NCBI RefSeq assembly: GCF_000526335.1
Contig: NZ_JAFW01000001.1
Span: forward strand, 4,154,001-4,218,000
Source of the DNA: Arthrobacter sp. 31Y
Lineage (GTDB): Bacteria > Actinomycetota > Actinomycetes > Actinomycetales > Micrococcaceae
Reading direction: 5' to 3'
Length of the DNA: 64,000 bases
The translations under genes were made by a program, and so were the position numbers. The stretch's first letter is position 1. Each line of letters begins with the position of its first letter. This document shows, piece by piece, positions 18,865 to 27,787 of the stretch. Below the pieces are notes generated by a model, which made no database searches, was not told the DNA's origin, and saw only the letters and a program-made list of their open reading frames with translations.

Positions 18865-19214
18865 ACTGGTAAGCTTGTCACAGACCGACTGGAAGTCGTT
18901 ATTCACGGTTAATAACCGAGTCAACGTTCCCGCCTTCCGCAATGTGCGCTTGGCGGGATGTTTCTGTAGAATTGACTTTCAGTTTGCAAGCGGAGTTCTC
19001 TCCCACCCGCGTCAGCCGTTCCCTCAGGGGACAGGATCCCTTTCGGGACAAGAGGTTGCCGGGTACCTGGTCGGACACTTGTGGAAGCATGGCTTCCGGA
19101 AGTGCGTGCTTCCTTGAAGGAAGTACAGCCGATCTTCGAGGCCTTCGATTGCACCAGCAATTGGGGGCCTTCTCTATTTGCCGGTGACATCACCACAACC
19201 ACAGGAGCTTTAAC
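18865..19214 (+). promoter_or_regulatory. leader of the infC-rpmI-rplT operon
   Basis: About 350 bases with no supported gene. A TAGAAT (18966-18971) could be a -10 element. Further on are short hairpins (GGAAGC...GCTTCC near 19082-19096 and CTTCCTTGAAGGAAG near 19109-19123) and a GC-rich repeat near 19139-19174. L20/IF3 operons in other bacteria are autoregulated through structured leaders, so one is plausible here, but no family could be assigned by eye. Confidence 0.45.
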
Positions 19215-20312
19215 ATTAGCGAGCCAAGAATCAATGAGCGTATCCGCGTCCCCGAGGTGCGGTTGGTCGGTCCTGCCGGCGAACAGGTAGGAATTGTCCG
19301 CATCGAGGACGCCCTGCGTCTTGCTGCCGAGTCCGATCTCGATCTCGTTGAAGTTGCCCCGCAGGCTAAGCCTCCTGTTTGCAAGCTGATGGACTTCGGT
19401 AAGTACAAGTACGAAGCCGCAGTGAAGGCCCGCGAGGCCCGCAAGAACCAGACAAACACGGTTCTTAAGGAAATCCGCTTCCGCCTTAAGATCGACAAGC
19501 ACGACTACGAAACCAAACGCGGACATGCACTTCGGTTCCTAGGCGCCGGCGACAAAGTCAAGGCCATGATCCAGTTCCGCGGCCGTGAGCAGCAGCGTCC
19601 CGAGATGGGCATCCGCTTGCTGCAGCGTTTCGCTGAAGATGTTGCCGAGGTTGGCATCATCGAGTCCAGCCCGCGCATCGATGGCCGCAACATGGTCATG
19701 GTGATCGGCCCGCTGAAGAACAAGGCTGAAGCCAAGGCTGAAGCCCGCCGCGCTACGCAGCGTGCTGAAGCCAAGGCACAGAACGAGGCCAAGGCATCCG
19801 GACGCGTTGACACCACGGGCGAGCAGGCTCCGCTGACGCAGAGCCTTGCTGACCTTCTTCCCGAGGGTTTCAAGGTCACTGAAGAGGAGACCACGCAGGA
19901 AACTGCTGCAGCCCCCGAGGCTCAGGCACCGGTTGCTGAGGAAGCTATGGTTGCCGACGAGGCTCCGGCTGTTGAAGAAGCTCCGGTTGTTGAAGAAGCT
20001 CCGGTTGTTGAAGAAGCCCCTGCTCCGGTTGTTGAGAAAACTCCCGTGGTCGAGGCTCCTGCAGCGAAGGCAGCACCGGCACCGGCTAAGGCAGCTCCCG
20101 CTAAGGCAGCACCGGCTCCGGCGAAGGCGGCACCTGCAGCCAAGGCTGCACCTGCAGAAGCAGCTCCGAAGCCAGCTGTTCCGGCAGTAGCCCCGAAGCC
20201 TGCAGTTCCTTCGGCTCCGAAGCCCGTCGCCAAACCGGCAGCTCCCAAGCCGGCAGCTCGGCCCGCAGCCCCCAAGGCTGCACCCAAGCCTGCAGCACGC
20301 AAGACCAACTAG
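19215..20312 (+). CDS. infC: translation initiation factor IF-3 with long Ala/Pro/Lys tail
   Basis: IF-3 binds the 30S subunit and enforces start-codon fidelity. Reading from the ATT at 19215 gives [18 protein letters not shown], the normal IF-3 start. AGGAG at 19203-19207 lies 7 bases before the ATT. An AUU start is the known basis of infC autoregulation in E. coli. The two IF-3 domains (about residues 1-180) are complete, e.g. [19 protein letters not shown] and [13 protein letters not shown]. About 185 further residues form an acidic then Ala/Pro/Lys-rich low-complexity tail, which makes the protein (365 residues) twice the usual length. The GTG at 19257 would cut off 14 conserved residues. 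Confidence 0.95.
   Translation: MSEPRINERIRVPEVRLVGPAGEQVGIVRIEDALRLAAESDLDLVEVAPQAKPPVCKLMDFGKYKYEAAVKAREARKNQTNTVLKEIRFRLKIDKHDYETKRGHALRFLGAGDKVKAMIQFRGREQQRPEMGIRLLQRFAEDVAEVGIIESSPRIDGRNMVMVIGPLKNKAEAKAEARRATQRAEAKAQNEAKASGRVDTTGEQAPLTQSLADLLPEGFKVTEEETTQETAAAPEAQAPVAEEAMVADEAPAVEEAPVVEEAPVVEEAPAPVVEKTPVVEAPAAKAAPAPAKAAPAKAAPAPAKAAPAAKAAPAEAAPKPAVPAVAPKPAVPSAPKPVAKPAAPKPAARPAAPKAAPKPAARKTN
19962..20015 (+). repeat. 18-base tandem repeat inside infC
   Basis: Three head-to-tail copies of GCTCCGGTTGTTGAAGAA (first copy with one difference) encode APVVEE units in the IF-3 tail. In-frame repeats like this can vary in number without breaking the gene. Confidence 0.9.
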
Positions 20313-20429
20313 TTCAACGCCGTGGAGGCCCCGCCTCCATCGGCAAGCAACCAGCATGCTGGCCCTCGTAGGCCGGCTGCGCGAAAGAATCGCGGACTTG
20401 TCCGTGGATACGTAAGGAGATCGGTTCCC

Positions 20430-20624
20430 ATGCCGAAGATGAAGACCCACAGCGGTGCTAAGAAGCGCTTCAAGCTGACCGGTACAGGCAAGCTGAAGCG
20501 TCAGCAGGCCAACCGCCGTCACTACCTGGAGCACAAGTCCTCCAGGCTGACCCGTCGCCTCGCCGGCGACAAGCTCGTCTTCAAGGGCGATGCCAAGGTC
20601 ATCAAGAAGATGCTCGGCGTCTAA
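20430..20624 (+). CDS. rpmI: 50S ribosomal protein L35
   Basis: A 64-residue basic protein, [20 protein letters not shown] at the start and KMLGV at the end, the full L35 family length. AAGGAGA at 20413-20419 precedes the ATG. A longer in-frame start upstream lacks homology. It lies between infC and rplT in the conserved order. Confidence 0.97.
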   Translation: MPKMKTHSGAKKRFKLTGTGKLKRQQANRRHYLEHKSSRLTRRLAGDKLVFKGDAKVIKKMLGV

Positions 20625-20743
20625 GTTCCAAGTTCTTTGGTTACTGCCATCCGGCAGGGACCGACTACACCAAAAGCCTTCTCAGGCCGGCCGGGTTTCC
20701 GGCAGTAGCAGCTTGGGATAAAGATTTCTGAAGGAGTACGCAC

Positions 20744-21412
20744 GTGGCACGTGTGAAGCGGGCGGTAAACGCCCACAAGAAGCGCCGGGTTGTCCTCGAA
20801 CGCGCAAAGGGTTACCGCGGACAGCGTTCGCGCCTGTACCGCAAGGCCAAAGAGCAGCTGCTGCACTCGTTTGTGTACAGCTACGGTGACCGCCGCAAGA
20901 AGAAGGGCGACTTCCGTCGCCTCTGGATCCAGCGCATCAACGCTGCATCCCGCGCCAACGGCCTCACCTACAACCGTCTGATCCAGGGCCTCAAGGCCGC
21001 TGAGGTTGAGGTTGACCGCCGCATGCTGGCCGAGCTGGCCGTCTCCGACGCCAACGCTTTCGCCGCTCTGGTGAACATCGCCAAGGCTGCACTTCCGGCT
21101 GACACCTCCGCTCCGGCTACGGCTGCTGCTCCGAAGGCTGCCAAGGTTGCTCCGGCCGCTGCCACCGCAACGGCTGTCAAGGCTGTAGTTTCCGAGAAGC
21201 CGGCTATCGACGGCGCAGTTGCTGCTAACGGCGACGAAGCTCCGGAAGGCTACGCCATCAAGGGCAACGCCGAGTCCAAGAAGTACCACGTGCCGGGTTC
21301 CACCTGGTACAACACCACCGCTGCTGAGTACTGGTTCTCCACCGTTGAGGCTGCAAAGGCTGCCGGCTTTGAGCCTGCAGGTGGCGAAGCCCGCCAGCAG
21401 ATCAAGAACTAG
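20744..21412 (+). CDS. rplT: 50S ribosomal protein L20 with C-terminal sunset-type domain
   Basis: Residues 1-120 are a normal L20 ([44 protein letters not shown]). L20 is an early assembly protein binding 23S rRNA. An Ala/Lys/Pro-rich linker (about 121-165) then leads to a small domain of about 50 residues ([18 protein letters not shown], then [22 protein letters not shown]). This resembles the Ada-like or sunset small domain seen on some actinobacterial proteins and nucleases. The family L20 is about 120 residues, so the fusion nearly doubles it. GTG start. Confidence 0.93.
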   Translation: MARVKRAVNAHKKRRVVLERAKGYRGQRSRLYRKAKEQLLHSFVYSYGDRRKKKGDFRRLWIQRINAASRANGLTYNRLIQGLKAAEVEVDRRMLAELAVSDANAFAALVNIAKAALPADTSAPATAAAPKAAKVAPAAATATAVKAVVSEKPAIDGAVAANGDEAPEGYAIKGNAESKKYHVPGSTWYNTTAAEYWFSTVEAAKAAGFEPAGGEARQQIKN

Positions 21413-21425
21413 TCGCAACTGCCAC

Positions 21426-21431
21426 TAAAGT
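21426..21431 (+). promoter_or_regulatory. candidate leaderless -10 of the TrmH-family gene
   Basis: TAAAGT ends 7 bases before the ATG at 21439. Confidence 0.4.
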
Positions 21432-21438
21432 TCTTTAT

Positions 21439-22350
21439 ATGAACGAAACCGGGCGCCCGCAAGACTTTCCGATGACCAACCCCCGAGCTGATCGGGTGAG
21501 GGATGTCGCCAAGCTTGCCGGGCGCCCGGCCCGTTTAAAGCGCGGACGCTTCCTTGCAGAGGGTCCGCAAGCGGTGCGTGAGGCGTTGACCCTCCACCGT
21601 GAGCGTATGGCGGCCGGAGGTCCCGCCGTCGTGCATGAAGTTTTTGCCAGCGAGGCGTGCTTGGAGCGTCTTCCTGAGCTTGCCGACCTCGCGCAGGCAA
21701 CTTTGCTCCGGCTGGCCAGTGACGAAGTCCTTGCCGCCATGGCGGACACCGTCAATCCGCAGGGGATCGTGGCCGTGTGCAGCTTCGTGGACGTCAGCCT
21801 TGATTCGGTGCTCGACGCCAACCCCCGCCTGATAGCGGTCATGTGCCAGGTGCGCGACCCCGGCAATGCCGGTACGGTACTACGTGCGGCCGATGCCGCC
21901 GGTGCCGATGCCGTTGTCCTCACCGGCTCGAGCGTGGACATCTACAACCCTAAAGCTGTCCGTTCCACCGCCGGCTCCCTCTTCCACCTCCCGGTTGTGC
22001 TGGGTGCCGATGTTGAGGAGTTTGTTGCGCTGTGCCGGGAGCGCGGCATCGGTGTCTTGGCCGCGGACGGCTACGGAACTGTCAACCTGGACAAACTCCA
22101 GGACGAGAACGCGGCGCGGAGACTGGGGAATGACTCAGTGACCTCGGACTATGCCCTTGAGTCTCCTACAGCGTGGCTGTTCGGCAATGAGGCACAAGGT
22201 TTGTCTGACGGTGAGCTTGCGCTTGCTGATCACAGGGTGGCAGTGCCGGTTTACGGGGCAGCCGAGAGCCTGAACCTGGGCACGGCAGCTACTGTGTGCC
22301 TCTACGCCAGTGCGCGTTCCCAGCAGGGCGCCAGAGTGGGGAATGCGTAA
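21439..22350 (+). CDS. TrmH/SpoU-family RNA 2'-O-methyltransferase
   Basis: A 303-residue SPOUT methyltransferase. An N-terminal substrate-binding part (RLKRGRFLAEGPQAVREAL) is followed by the trefoil-knot domain with QVRDPGNAGTVLRAADAAGAD, WLFGNEAQGLSD and VPVYGAAESLNLGTAATVCLY (SpoU motifs 1-3). It likely modifies a ribose in 23S rRNA. The exact target, and whether it is RlmB or a TsnR-like enzyme, cannot be settled from sequence. Confidence 0.9.
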   Translation: MNETGRPQDFPMTNPRADRVRDVAKLAGRPARLKRGRFLAEGPQAVREALTLHRERMAAGGPAVVHEVFASEACLERLPELADLAQATLLRLASDEVLAAMADTVNPQGIVAVCSFVDVSLDSVLDANPRLIAVMCQVRDPGNAGTVLRAADAAGADAVVLTGSSVDIYNPKAVRSTAGSLFHLPVVLGADVEEFVALCRERGIGVLAADGYGTVNLDKLQDENAARRLGNDSVTSDYALESPTAWLFGNEAQGLSDGELALADHRVAVPVYGAAESLNLGTAATVCLYASARSQQGARVGNA

Positions 22351-22450
22351 ACAGCGCGTCCACGGGTACGGTATTGCTTGCAAGATCAGACGATGACGAC
22401 TCTTCTTGGCCAATTCCAGACCTTCCCAAACCCGAAGAGGTGAAGCTTTC

Positions 22451-23377
22451 GTGGCTGCAGGTGGCGGTACCAAAGCGATTGTGGCGGCCCTCGCTGCCAA
22501 CTTGACCATCGCTGTGTTGAAGTTTGTGGCCTTCTTCCTGACGGCGTCATCGTCCATGCTCGCCGAAGCCATTCACTCGGTGGCTGACTCCGGCAACCAG
22601 ATCCTGTTGCTTGTGGGTGGTAAGCGCGCCAAGAAGGCCGCAAGCCCGGAGCACCCGTTCGGCTATGGCCGCGAGAGGTACATCTACGCTTTCATCGTTT
22701 CCATCGTGCTGTTCAGTGTTGGTGGTCTGTTCGCCTTGTATGAGGCCTGGGAGAAATTCCAGCACCCGCACGGTATTGAGGGAGCCTTCTGGTGGGTCCC
22801 GCTCGCGGTCCTGGTGGGGGCCATCATTGCTGAGTCTTTCTCGTTCCGCACCGCGATCATCGAGTCGAATCACACCCGCGGCAAGCAGTCATGGGTCAAG
22901 TTTGTCCGCAACGCCAAGCAGCCTGAACTGCCGGTTATTCTTCTGGAAGACTTCGGCGCTTTGCTTGGTCTGGTCTTCGCACTCTTCGGCGTCAGCATGA
23001 CCCTGGTGACAGGGAACGGTGTCTGGGATGCCATGGGTACCGCCATGATCGGTCTCCTGTTGGTGGCCATCGCTGTAATCCTGGCTCTGGAAACCAAGTC
23101 TTTGCTTTTGGGGGAGTCTGCCACGAAGGAAGACGTCCAGCGCATCAGGTCCGCCCTGGAAGCTGGCGGAACGCGCATCATCCACCTCAAGACCCTGCAC
23201 TTGGGTCCGGAAGAGCTTCTGGTGGCCGCAAAAATCTCCATGGGAGCCTCCGAGACGGGGGAGGAGATCGCCAGGGGAATCGACGACGCCGAGCAGCGAA
23301 TCCGCGCAGCTGTCCCCATTGCGCGGGTCATCTACCTCGAACCCGACATCGAGCGCGTTCAGGCACCGCAGCTTTAG
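22451..23377 (+). CDS. cation diffusion facilitator (CDF) family transporter
   Basis: A 308-residue CDF antiporter with about six membrane segments. The second segment has HSVADSGNQ (the HxxxD metal site). The equivalent site in segment five is LLEDFGALLGL, an E-D form like that of the SLC30A9-like branch rather than HxxxD, so the metal may not be zinc. FGYGRERYIYAFIVS is a family hallmark. The C-terminal cytoplasmic domain is short. The GTG at 22451 has GAAGAGGTGAAG before it; a TTG at 22406 is an alternative. Confidence 0.85.
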   Translation: MAAGGGTKAIVAALAANLTIAVLKFVAFFLTASSSMLAEAIHSVADSGNQILLLVGGKRAKKAASPEHPFGYGRERYIYAFIVSIVLFSVGGLFALYEAWEKFQHPHGIEGAFWWVPLAVLVGAIIAESFSFRTAIIESNHTRGKQSWVKFVRNAKQPELPVILLEDFGALLGLVFALFGVSMTLVTGNGVWDAMGTAMIGLLLVAIAVILALETKSLLLGESATKEDVQRIRSALEAGGTRIIHLKTLHLGPEELLVAAKISMGASETGEEIARGIDDAEQRIRAAVPIARVIYLEPDIERVQAPQL

Positions 23378-23425
23378 GTTCTTGAGTACGTAGGTCCGAC
23401 AGGAAAAGCACGTAAATCTGACAGA

Positions 23426-23463
23426 AAAGAGAGGGGCTCCGCTGCGGGGGAGCCCCTCTCTTT
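23426..23463. terminator. intrinsic terminator (bidirectional)
   Basis: A 15-bp perfect stem (23426-23440 with 23449-23463) has A-rich and T-rich ends and an 8-base loop. It lies between the convergent CDF and MFS genes. Confidence 0.92.
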
Positions 23464-23549
23464 GTTCCAGCTGTCACTCTCGTTGCTGGCTGTCCTGTCC
23501 AGCTCTACCGCGCTCCAGCGGCGCAGCTGTTTTGTGGTGCTTTCGGCGA

Positions 23550-24758
23550 TCAGCTGGCCAGTGGCCTTTTGCGCTCCAGCAGGCCGCTGAGCAAAGCTAC
23601 CCCGAGGCCCAGAATAGCCAGCACGGCGCCTACCAAGGCAGGAGCAACATAGCCCCAACCCCAGGCAATCACGGTCCCGCCGAGGAAGGCTCCGAGCGCG
23701 TTGGCGATGTTGAGGGCTGAGTGATTCAGGGAGGATGCCAGCGAGGCAGCGCCCGGTGCGGCGTCCAAGAGCCGGGTCTGCAGTGCAGGAGTCAACATGG
23801 AGCCAACACCGCCCACCACGAACGCCATGATGAAAGCAGCCCACGCCCAGTGCGCGGCAATTGCGTAGACCACCAGGGCTACCGCGATTCCGGGCATGAC
23901 CCAATAGATGGTGCCCATCACGGACTTATCAGCAAGGCGTCCACCGAAGATGTTGCCTACCACCATTCCCAGTCCATAGAGGGCCACTACGGCGGGGATC
24001 AGGTTTTCCGGTATTCCGGCTACGGAGGTCATGGTGTGGGCGATGTAGGTGTACACAGCGAAGAAGCCGCCGAACCCAATGATGCCGATCAGAAGCGCCA
24101 GCCAAACCTGGAGCCGCTTGAGGGCAGCCAGTTCGCGCCGGATACTCGCCTCCGGGTGGGCTGCTTCGAAGGGGACGAACTTCCACACCATGGCAACGGT
24201 CAGCAACCCGATGGCTCCCACGATGACGAAGAGGAGACGCCACCCGAAGGTCTGCCCCACCCATGTGGCTACCGGGACGCCGATGACGTTGGAAACGGTG
24301 AGGCCTGCCATCACCATGGAGATTGCCCAGCCCCTCTTGGTGGGGGCTACGAGGCCAGCGGCAATGACGGCTGCCACTCCGAAGAAGGCACCGTGGGGCA
24401 GTCCTGACGCAAAGCGGGAAAGCAGCATGAAGCCGTAGTCGGGCGCGATGAAGGATGTCAGGTTCGCCACGCTCAAGAACATCATGAGGCCCAGGGCCAG
24501 GTGTTTTCTTGGCAGCTTTGCTCCGAAAGCGGCGAAGACCGGGGCACCGATAACGACACCCAAGGCATAGGCGGAGATGAGATTCCCGGCCTCAGGGGTG
24601 CTGATGCCCAGCCCTTCCTCGATTTCCTTGAGTAGCCCCATCATGGCGAACTCGGTGGTACCGATGGCGAACCCACCCATGGCCAACGCCAGGATGGCCA
24701 GGCCAAGGTGGTTCCTGGCTGCTTTCGCGGTGGCGGAAGGGGACACGGTGGTAGTCAT
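23550..24758 (-). CDS. MFS transporter, DHA1 family (AraJ/YdhP-like)
   Basis: A 402-residue drug:H+ antiporter-1 type exporter with 12 predicted membrane segments. The first helix GGFAIGTTEFAMMGLLKEI and the GFMLLSRFASGLPHGAFFGVA segment are typical of the arabinose-efflux/purine-efflux subgroup. Substrate unknown. The ATG at 24758 is preferred; an upstream frame of 75 codons overlaps the Nudix gene and is arginine-rich nonsense. Confidence 0.88.
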   Translation of the reverse strand: MTTTVSPSATAKAARNHLGLAILALAMGGFAIGTTEFAMMGLLKEIEEGLGISTPEAGNLISAYALGVVIGAPVFAAFGAKLPRKHLALGLMMFLSVANLTSFIAPDYGFMLLSRFASGLPHGAFFGVAAVIAAGLVAPTKRGWAISMVMAGLTVSNVIGVPVATWVGQTFGWRLLFVIVGAIGLLTVAMVWKFVPFEAAHPEASIRRELAALKRLQVWLALLIGIIGFGGFFAVYTYIAHTMTSVAGIPENLIPAVVALYGLGMVVGNIFGGRLADKSVMGTIYWVMPGIAVALVVYAIAAHWAWAAFIMAFVVGGVGSMLTPALQTRLLDAAPGAASLASSLNHSALNIANALGAFLGGTVIAWGWGYVAPALVGAVLAILGLGVALLSGLLERKRPLAS

Positions 24759-24880
24759 AAGCCTGCTTCTTGAAGGTGCCTTGTGGGCCGGGGGAATGCG
24801 GTGAAAATCCGATAATAATCTTAGTCCCGAGACGGCGCCGTGGTGCCGGTTTGTGACGATGCCCATGGCCCGGACCGCCA

Positions 24881-24886
24881 TAGACT
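24881..24886 (+). promoter_or_regulatory. candidate leaderless -10 of the Nudix gene
   Basis: TAGACT ends 6 bases before the GTG at 24893. Confidence 0.45.
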
Positions 24887-24892
24887 GTTGCG

Positions 24893-25327
24893 GTGACTGC
24901 ATTGATAAACGTCGTTGGCGCCGCCGTCGTCGACTCCTTGGAAGCCCCCACCCGCCTGCTGGCCGCACGTCGCACAGCACCACCCCAGTTTGCGGGGATG
25001 TGGGAATTTCCGGGCGGCAAGGTGGAAACCGGAGAAACAGCGGAAGCGGCCCTGCACCGTGAACTCGCTGAAGAACTGGGAGTTCAAGTGAACCTGGGGT
25101 CGGAACTTGAGTCCGGCAACACCGCCGGGTGGACGCTCAACGAGCGCGCTGCCATGCGGGTGTGGTTTGCCGAACTGACCGCGGGGGAGCCGCAGCCTCT
25201 GGAAGATCACGATGAACTGCGCTGGGTGTCGTTGGCTGACCATGACCAGGCTCTGAGTCTTCCGTGGATCCCGGCGGACCTGCCGATAGTCCGTGCACTG
25301 CTGGATCGGGTTGCCGCTCCAGCCTGA
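24893..25327 (+). CDS. Nudix hydrolase, MutT-like
   Basis: A 144-residue Nudix protein. The Nudix box runs from GKVETGETAEAALHREL to AEELGV, with the GX5EX7REUXEEXGU spacing intact. WEFPGGK before it and WTLNERAAMRVWFA after it resemble MutT, which removes 8-oxo-dGTP from the nucleotide pool. It is likely leaderless. Its 3' end is 10 bases from the convergent radical SAM gene. Confidence 0.88.
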   Translation: MTALINVVGAAVVDSLEAPTRLLAARRTAPPQFAGMWEFPGGKVETGETAEAALHRELAEELGVQVNLGSELESGNTAGWTLNERAAMRVWFAELTAGEPQPLEDHDELRWVSLADHDQALSLPWIPADLPIVRALLDRVAAPA

Positions 25328-25337
25328 CAACAAACGC

Positions 25338-26429
25338 CTAGAAGAGCGGCTGTTGCCCCGGGAGGGGAGCAGTGACTCCCGCGGGGGCTGCCGTGGACCC
25401 GGAAGCGCCGCGGGCATTCCGATGGCTGAATCCAGACGTCCCGGTGAAGCCGTACTTCGCCTTGAAAAAGGTGATCCTTCCGGTGAGCCAGGTGCGGTAC
25501 TCCTTGGAGGCATAGGATCCTTGGCCATAGAGCCGCCGGTACTTGCCCACCAGTTCCGGGTGCTGTGCGGCCAGCCATTGCATGTACCACTCGCGTGTTC
25601 CGGGCTTGAGGTACAAAGCGCCGGCGGTCACTCCGCTGGCGCCCGCCTTGGTCAGCTCAGTGAAGAGGGAATCGAGAGCTTCGTCCGAGTCCGTGAGCCA
25701 CGGCAGGATGGGCATGGCCATGACCCCGCAACCTAATCCGGCATCACGAAGCCGCGCTATGAGCTTGAGCCGGGCCTTGGGCGATGGGGTTCCAGGTTCA
25801 ATGAGCTCCGCAAGATCCTGATTGGTCATAGCCAGCGAGATGCCAAGGTCCACGGGAACCTGGGTAGCGGCGTGCTTGAGCAAAGGGATGTCGCGGGCCA
25901 GCAGTGTGCCTTTGGTCAAGATGGAGAAGGGGGTGCCGGAATCGGCGAGGGCCCGGATGATCCCGGGCATGAGGGCATAGCGACCTTCTGCCCGCTGATA
26001 GGGATCGGTGTTGGTCCCGAGGGCAACTTGGGGCCGTTCCCACGATGGCTTGGCCAGCTCCTTGCGGAGGACCTCCGCGGCGTTGATCTTAACCACCACT
26101 TGAGAGTCGAAGTCCCGGCCGGCGTCGAATTCCAAGTACGTGTGACTCTTGCGGGCAAAGCAGTAAACGCAAGCATGGCTGCATCCGCGATACGGATTGA
26201 CCGTCCATTCAAAGGGCATGTTGGAACCGGAAGGCACCTTGTTGAGCACTGACTTTGCGGTGACCTCATGGAAGGTGACTCCGGAGAATTCGGGTGTTGA
26301 GATGGAACGCACAAGTCCGGCAAGTGGCAGCAAGGCATCCAAGGCCGGGGCAGGGCCCGGAGCCTTGATTCCACTGGTCTGTGACGCCGGCCCACGCGTT
26401 GGTGAAAGTGCTTGTGCGTCCCATCTCAT
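25338..26429 (-). CDS. Rv2578c-type radical SAM protein (SPL-like)
   Basis: A 363-residue radical SAM protein with the cluster motif GCSHACVYCFAR (CxxxCxxC) near residue 85, preceded by NPYRGCSHAC. TDPYQRAEGRYALM and TKGTLLARDIPLL follow, and GALYLKPGTREWYM lies further on. It resembles the Rv2578c family, distantly related to spore photoproduct lyase. A near-perfect SOS box sits just upstream of the start, suggesting a DNA-damage role. The ATG at 26429 (MRWDAQALS) was chosen over a start 14 codons upstream that would overlap the SOS box. Confidence 0.88.
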   Translation of the reverse strand: MRWDAQALSPTRGPASQTSGIKAPGPAPALDALLPLAGLVRSISTPEFSGVTFHEVTAKSVLNKVPSGSNMPFEWTVNPYRGCSHACVYCFARKSHTYLEFDAGRDFDSQVVVKINAAEVLRKELAKPSWERPQVALGTNTDPYQRAEGRYALMPGIIRALADSGTPFSILTKGTLLARDIPLLKHAATQVPVDLGISLAMTNQDLAELIEPGTPSPKARLKLIARLRDAGLGCGVMAMPILPWLTDSDEALDSLFTELTKAGASGVTAGALYLKPGTREWYMQWLAAQHPELVGKYRRLYGQGSYASKEYRTWLTGRITFFKAKYGFTGTSGFSHRNARGASGSTAAPAGVTAPLPGQQPLF

Positions 26430-26436
26430 GGTCTCT

Positions 26437-26456
26437 ATTCGAAGGTATGTTCGAAT
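26437..26456. promoter_or_regulatory. SOS box in front of the radical SAM gene
   Basis: TCGAAG-GTAT-GTTCGA (26439-26454) differs from the actinobacterial LexA consensus at one base, and the outer arms ATTCGAA/TTCGAAT are a perfect 7-bp repeat. It begins 8 bases before the radical SAM start on the minus strand and 64 bases before pcp. Confidence 0.82.
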
Positions 26457-26507
26457 GAATGTCAAGGTCATTCAGCCGGGGCCGGTGATTGAGGCGCCGT
26501 ACGTTGC

Positions 26508-26513
26508 TAGGGT
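26508..26513 (+). promoter_or_regulatory. candidate leaderless -10 of pcp
   Basis: TAGGGT ends 6 bases before the ATG at 26520. Confidence 0.4.
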
Positions 26514-26519
26514 TAGCCC

Positions 26520-27161
26520 ATGATTCTGCTGACTGGCTTCGAACCGTTTGGCGAGGACACCGTGAATCCTTCGTGGCTGGCAGCGTCGCGGGCGGGGGAG
26601 TTGCTCGCCGCGGAAGGTATCGCCGTTGAAGCGGTGGTGCTGCCGTGCGTCTTTGGTGAGTCGGCAAAGGTCCTCACCGACGCCATAGCCCGTCTCAACC
26701 CGGACATTGTGGTCTGCACTGGCCTGGCCGGAGGCCGTGGACGGATTTCCCTGGAACGCGTCGCCATCAACTGCGATGACGCTCGAATACCGGATAACAA
26801 GGGCCAGCGCCCCATCGACGAGGAAGTCATCCCAGGCGGGCCTGCGGCGTACTTCTCCAGCTTGCCCATTAAGGCTGCGCTCCGAAACCTCCAGATCGCG
26901 GGAATCAAGGGAGAAGTCTCCCAATCTGCGGGCACCTACGTGTGCAATCACATCTTCTACGCGCTGATGCACGCCCTGGCATCCAAGCCCGGCATCCGCG
27001 GCGGATTCGTCCACGTCCCCTATCTGCCGGAACAGCTGCCGGAAGGCAGCGGCACGCCGTCCATGCCCTTGGAGACGATGGCGGAAGGAATCGCCGCTAT
27101 TGTCAGGACTGCCCTGCACACGCGGGCCGATGTGAAACTTTCAGCCGGGGCTATCCGCTAA
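26520..27161 (+). CDS. pcp: pyroglutamyl-peptidase I
   Basis: A 213-residue cysteine peptidase (family C15) that removes N-terminal pyroglutamate from peptides. LLTGFEPFG at the N-terminus, the glutamate in SLERVAINCDDARIPDN, the nucleophile cysteine in GTYVCNHIFY and the histidine in GFVHVPYLPEQ form the expected catalytic set. It is cytoplasmic. It overlaps the convergent SIMPL gene by 4 bases. Confidence 0.95.
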   Translation: MILLTGFEPFGEDTVNPSWLAASRAGELLAAEGIAVEAVVLPCVFGESAKVLTDAIARLNPDIVVCTGLAGGRGRISLERVAINCDDARIPDNKGQRPIDEEVIPGGPAAYFSSLPIKAALRNLQIAGIKGEVSQSAGTYVCNHIFYALMHALASKPGIRGGFVHVPYLPEQLPEGSGTPSMPLETMAEGIAAIVRTALHTRADVKLSAGAIR

Positions 27162-27787
27162 ACCAGCTCCCATTCAACCCGGATGCTCGCTGAAACTGAG
27201 GACTCGCCTGCTTCCACGGGCATGGCCTCCGCGGCGAAGGAAGCCCTCACCATTCCACCCAAGGGTATGGGTCCGCCGTGCAGCGGCTCCTGGGAGATGG
27301 AGACCACCTTCCCAAGCCGGGCGGAAGCCAGCGAAGCGTACTGTTCGGCTCGTGCCACGGCGTCCTGCCATGCAGCCTCCTGTGCCTGGGCAGTGACGAC
27401 GGAGGAATCCGCAAAGCCCTGTTCGATCCCGTTGATCCGGATGTCGTCTCCGCCGGCAGCAACCGCCGCAGCAATCGCAGCCGGAGCGTCCGCTTGGGAG
27501 CGGATGCCCACCTGCAGATTGGTGGAAGCCACATAGGCGGTCACTTTCTGACCTTGCCCCTCCACCCAGACCAGATCGGCGCGAAGGTTCAACCCGCTCG
27601 TTCGAAGATCCACGGCAGAAACACCGGCCTCCCGCACACTGGCCGCGACAGCGTTGGCCGCTTTGCCGGCGTCGTCATAGGCCTCTGCGGCTGTACCACG
27701 GCGCGTTTCCACACCGAGCGTTAACGTCACCAAATCCGGAACAGCTTTTGCGCTCGCGGTCCCGGTAACAGTGATGGTTCGGTTCAT
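27158..27787 (-). CDS. SIMPL domain-containing protein (DUF541)
   Basis: A 209-residue SIMPL/DUF541 protein: ITVTGTASAKAVPDLVTLTLGVE at the start and VEAGESSVSASIRVEWEL at the end. No signal peptide is visible, unlike many relatives that are periplasmic or secreted. Function is unknown; some relatives are linked to oxidative-stress tolerance. It overlaps the upstream HExxH gene by 4 bases, so the two form an operon. Confidence 0.88.
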   Translation of the reverse strand: MNRTITVTGTASAKAVPDLVTLTLGVETRRGTAAEAYDDAGKAANAVAASVREAGVSAVDLRTSGLNLRADLVWVEGQGQKVTAYVASTNLQVGIRSQADAPAAIAAAVAAGGDDIRINGIEQGFADSSVVTAQAQEAAWQDAVARAEQYASLASARLGKVVSISQEPLHGGPIPLGGMVRASFAAEAMPVEAGESSVSASIRVEWELV

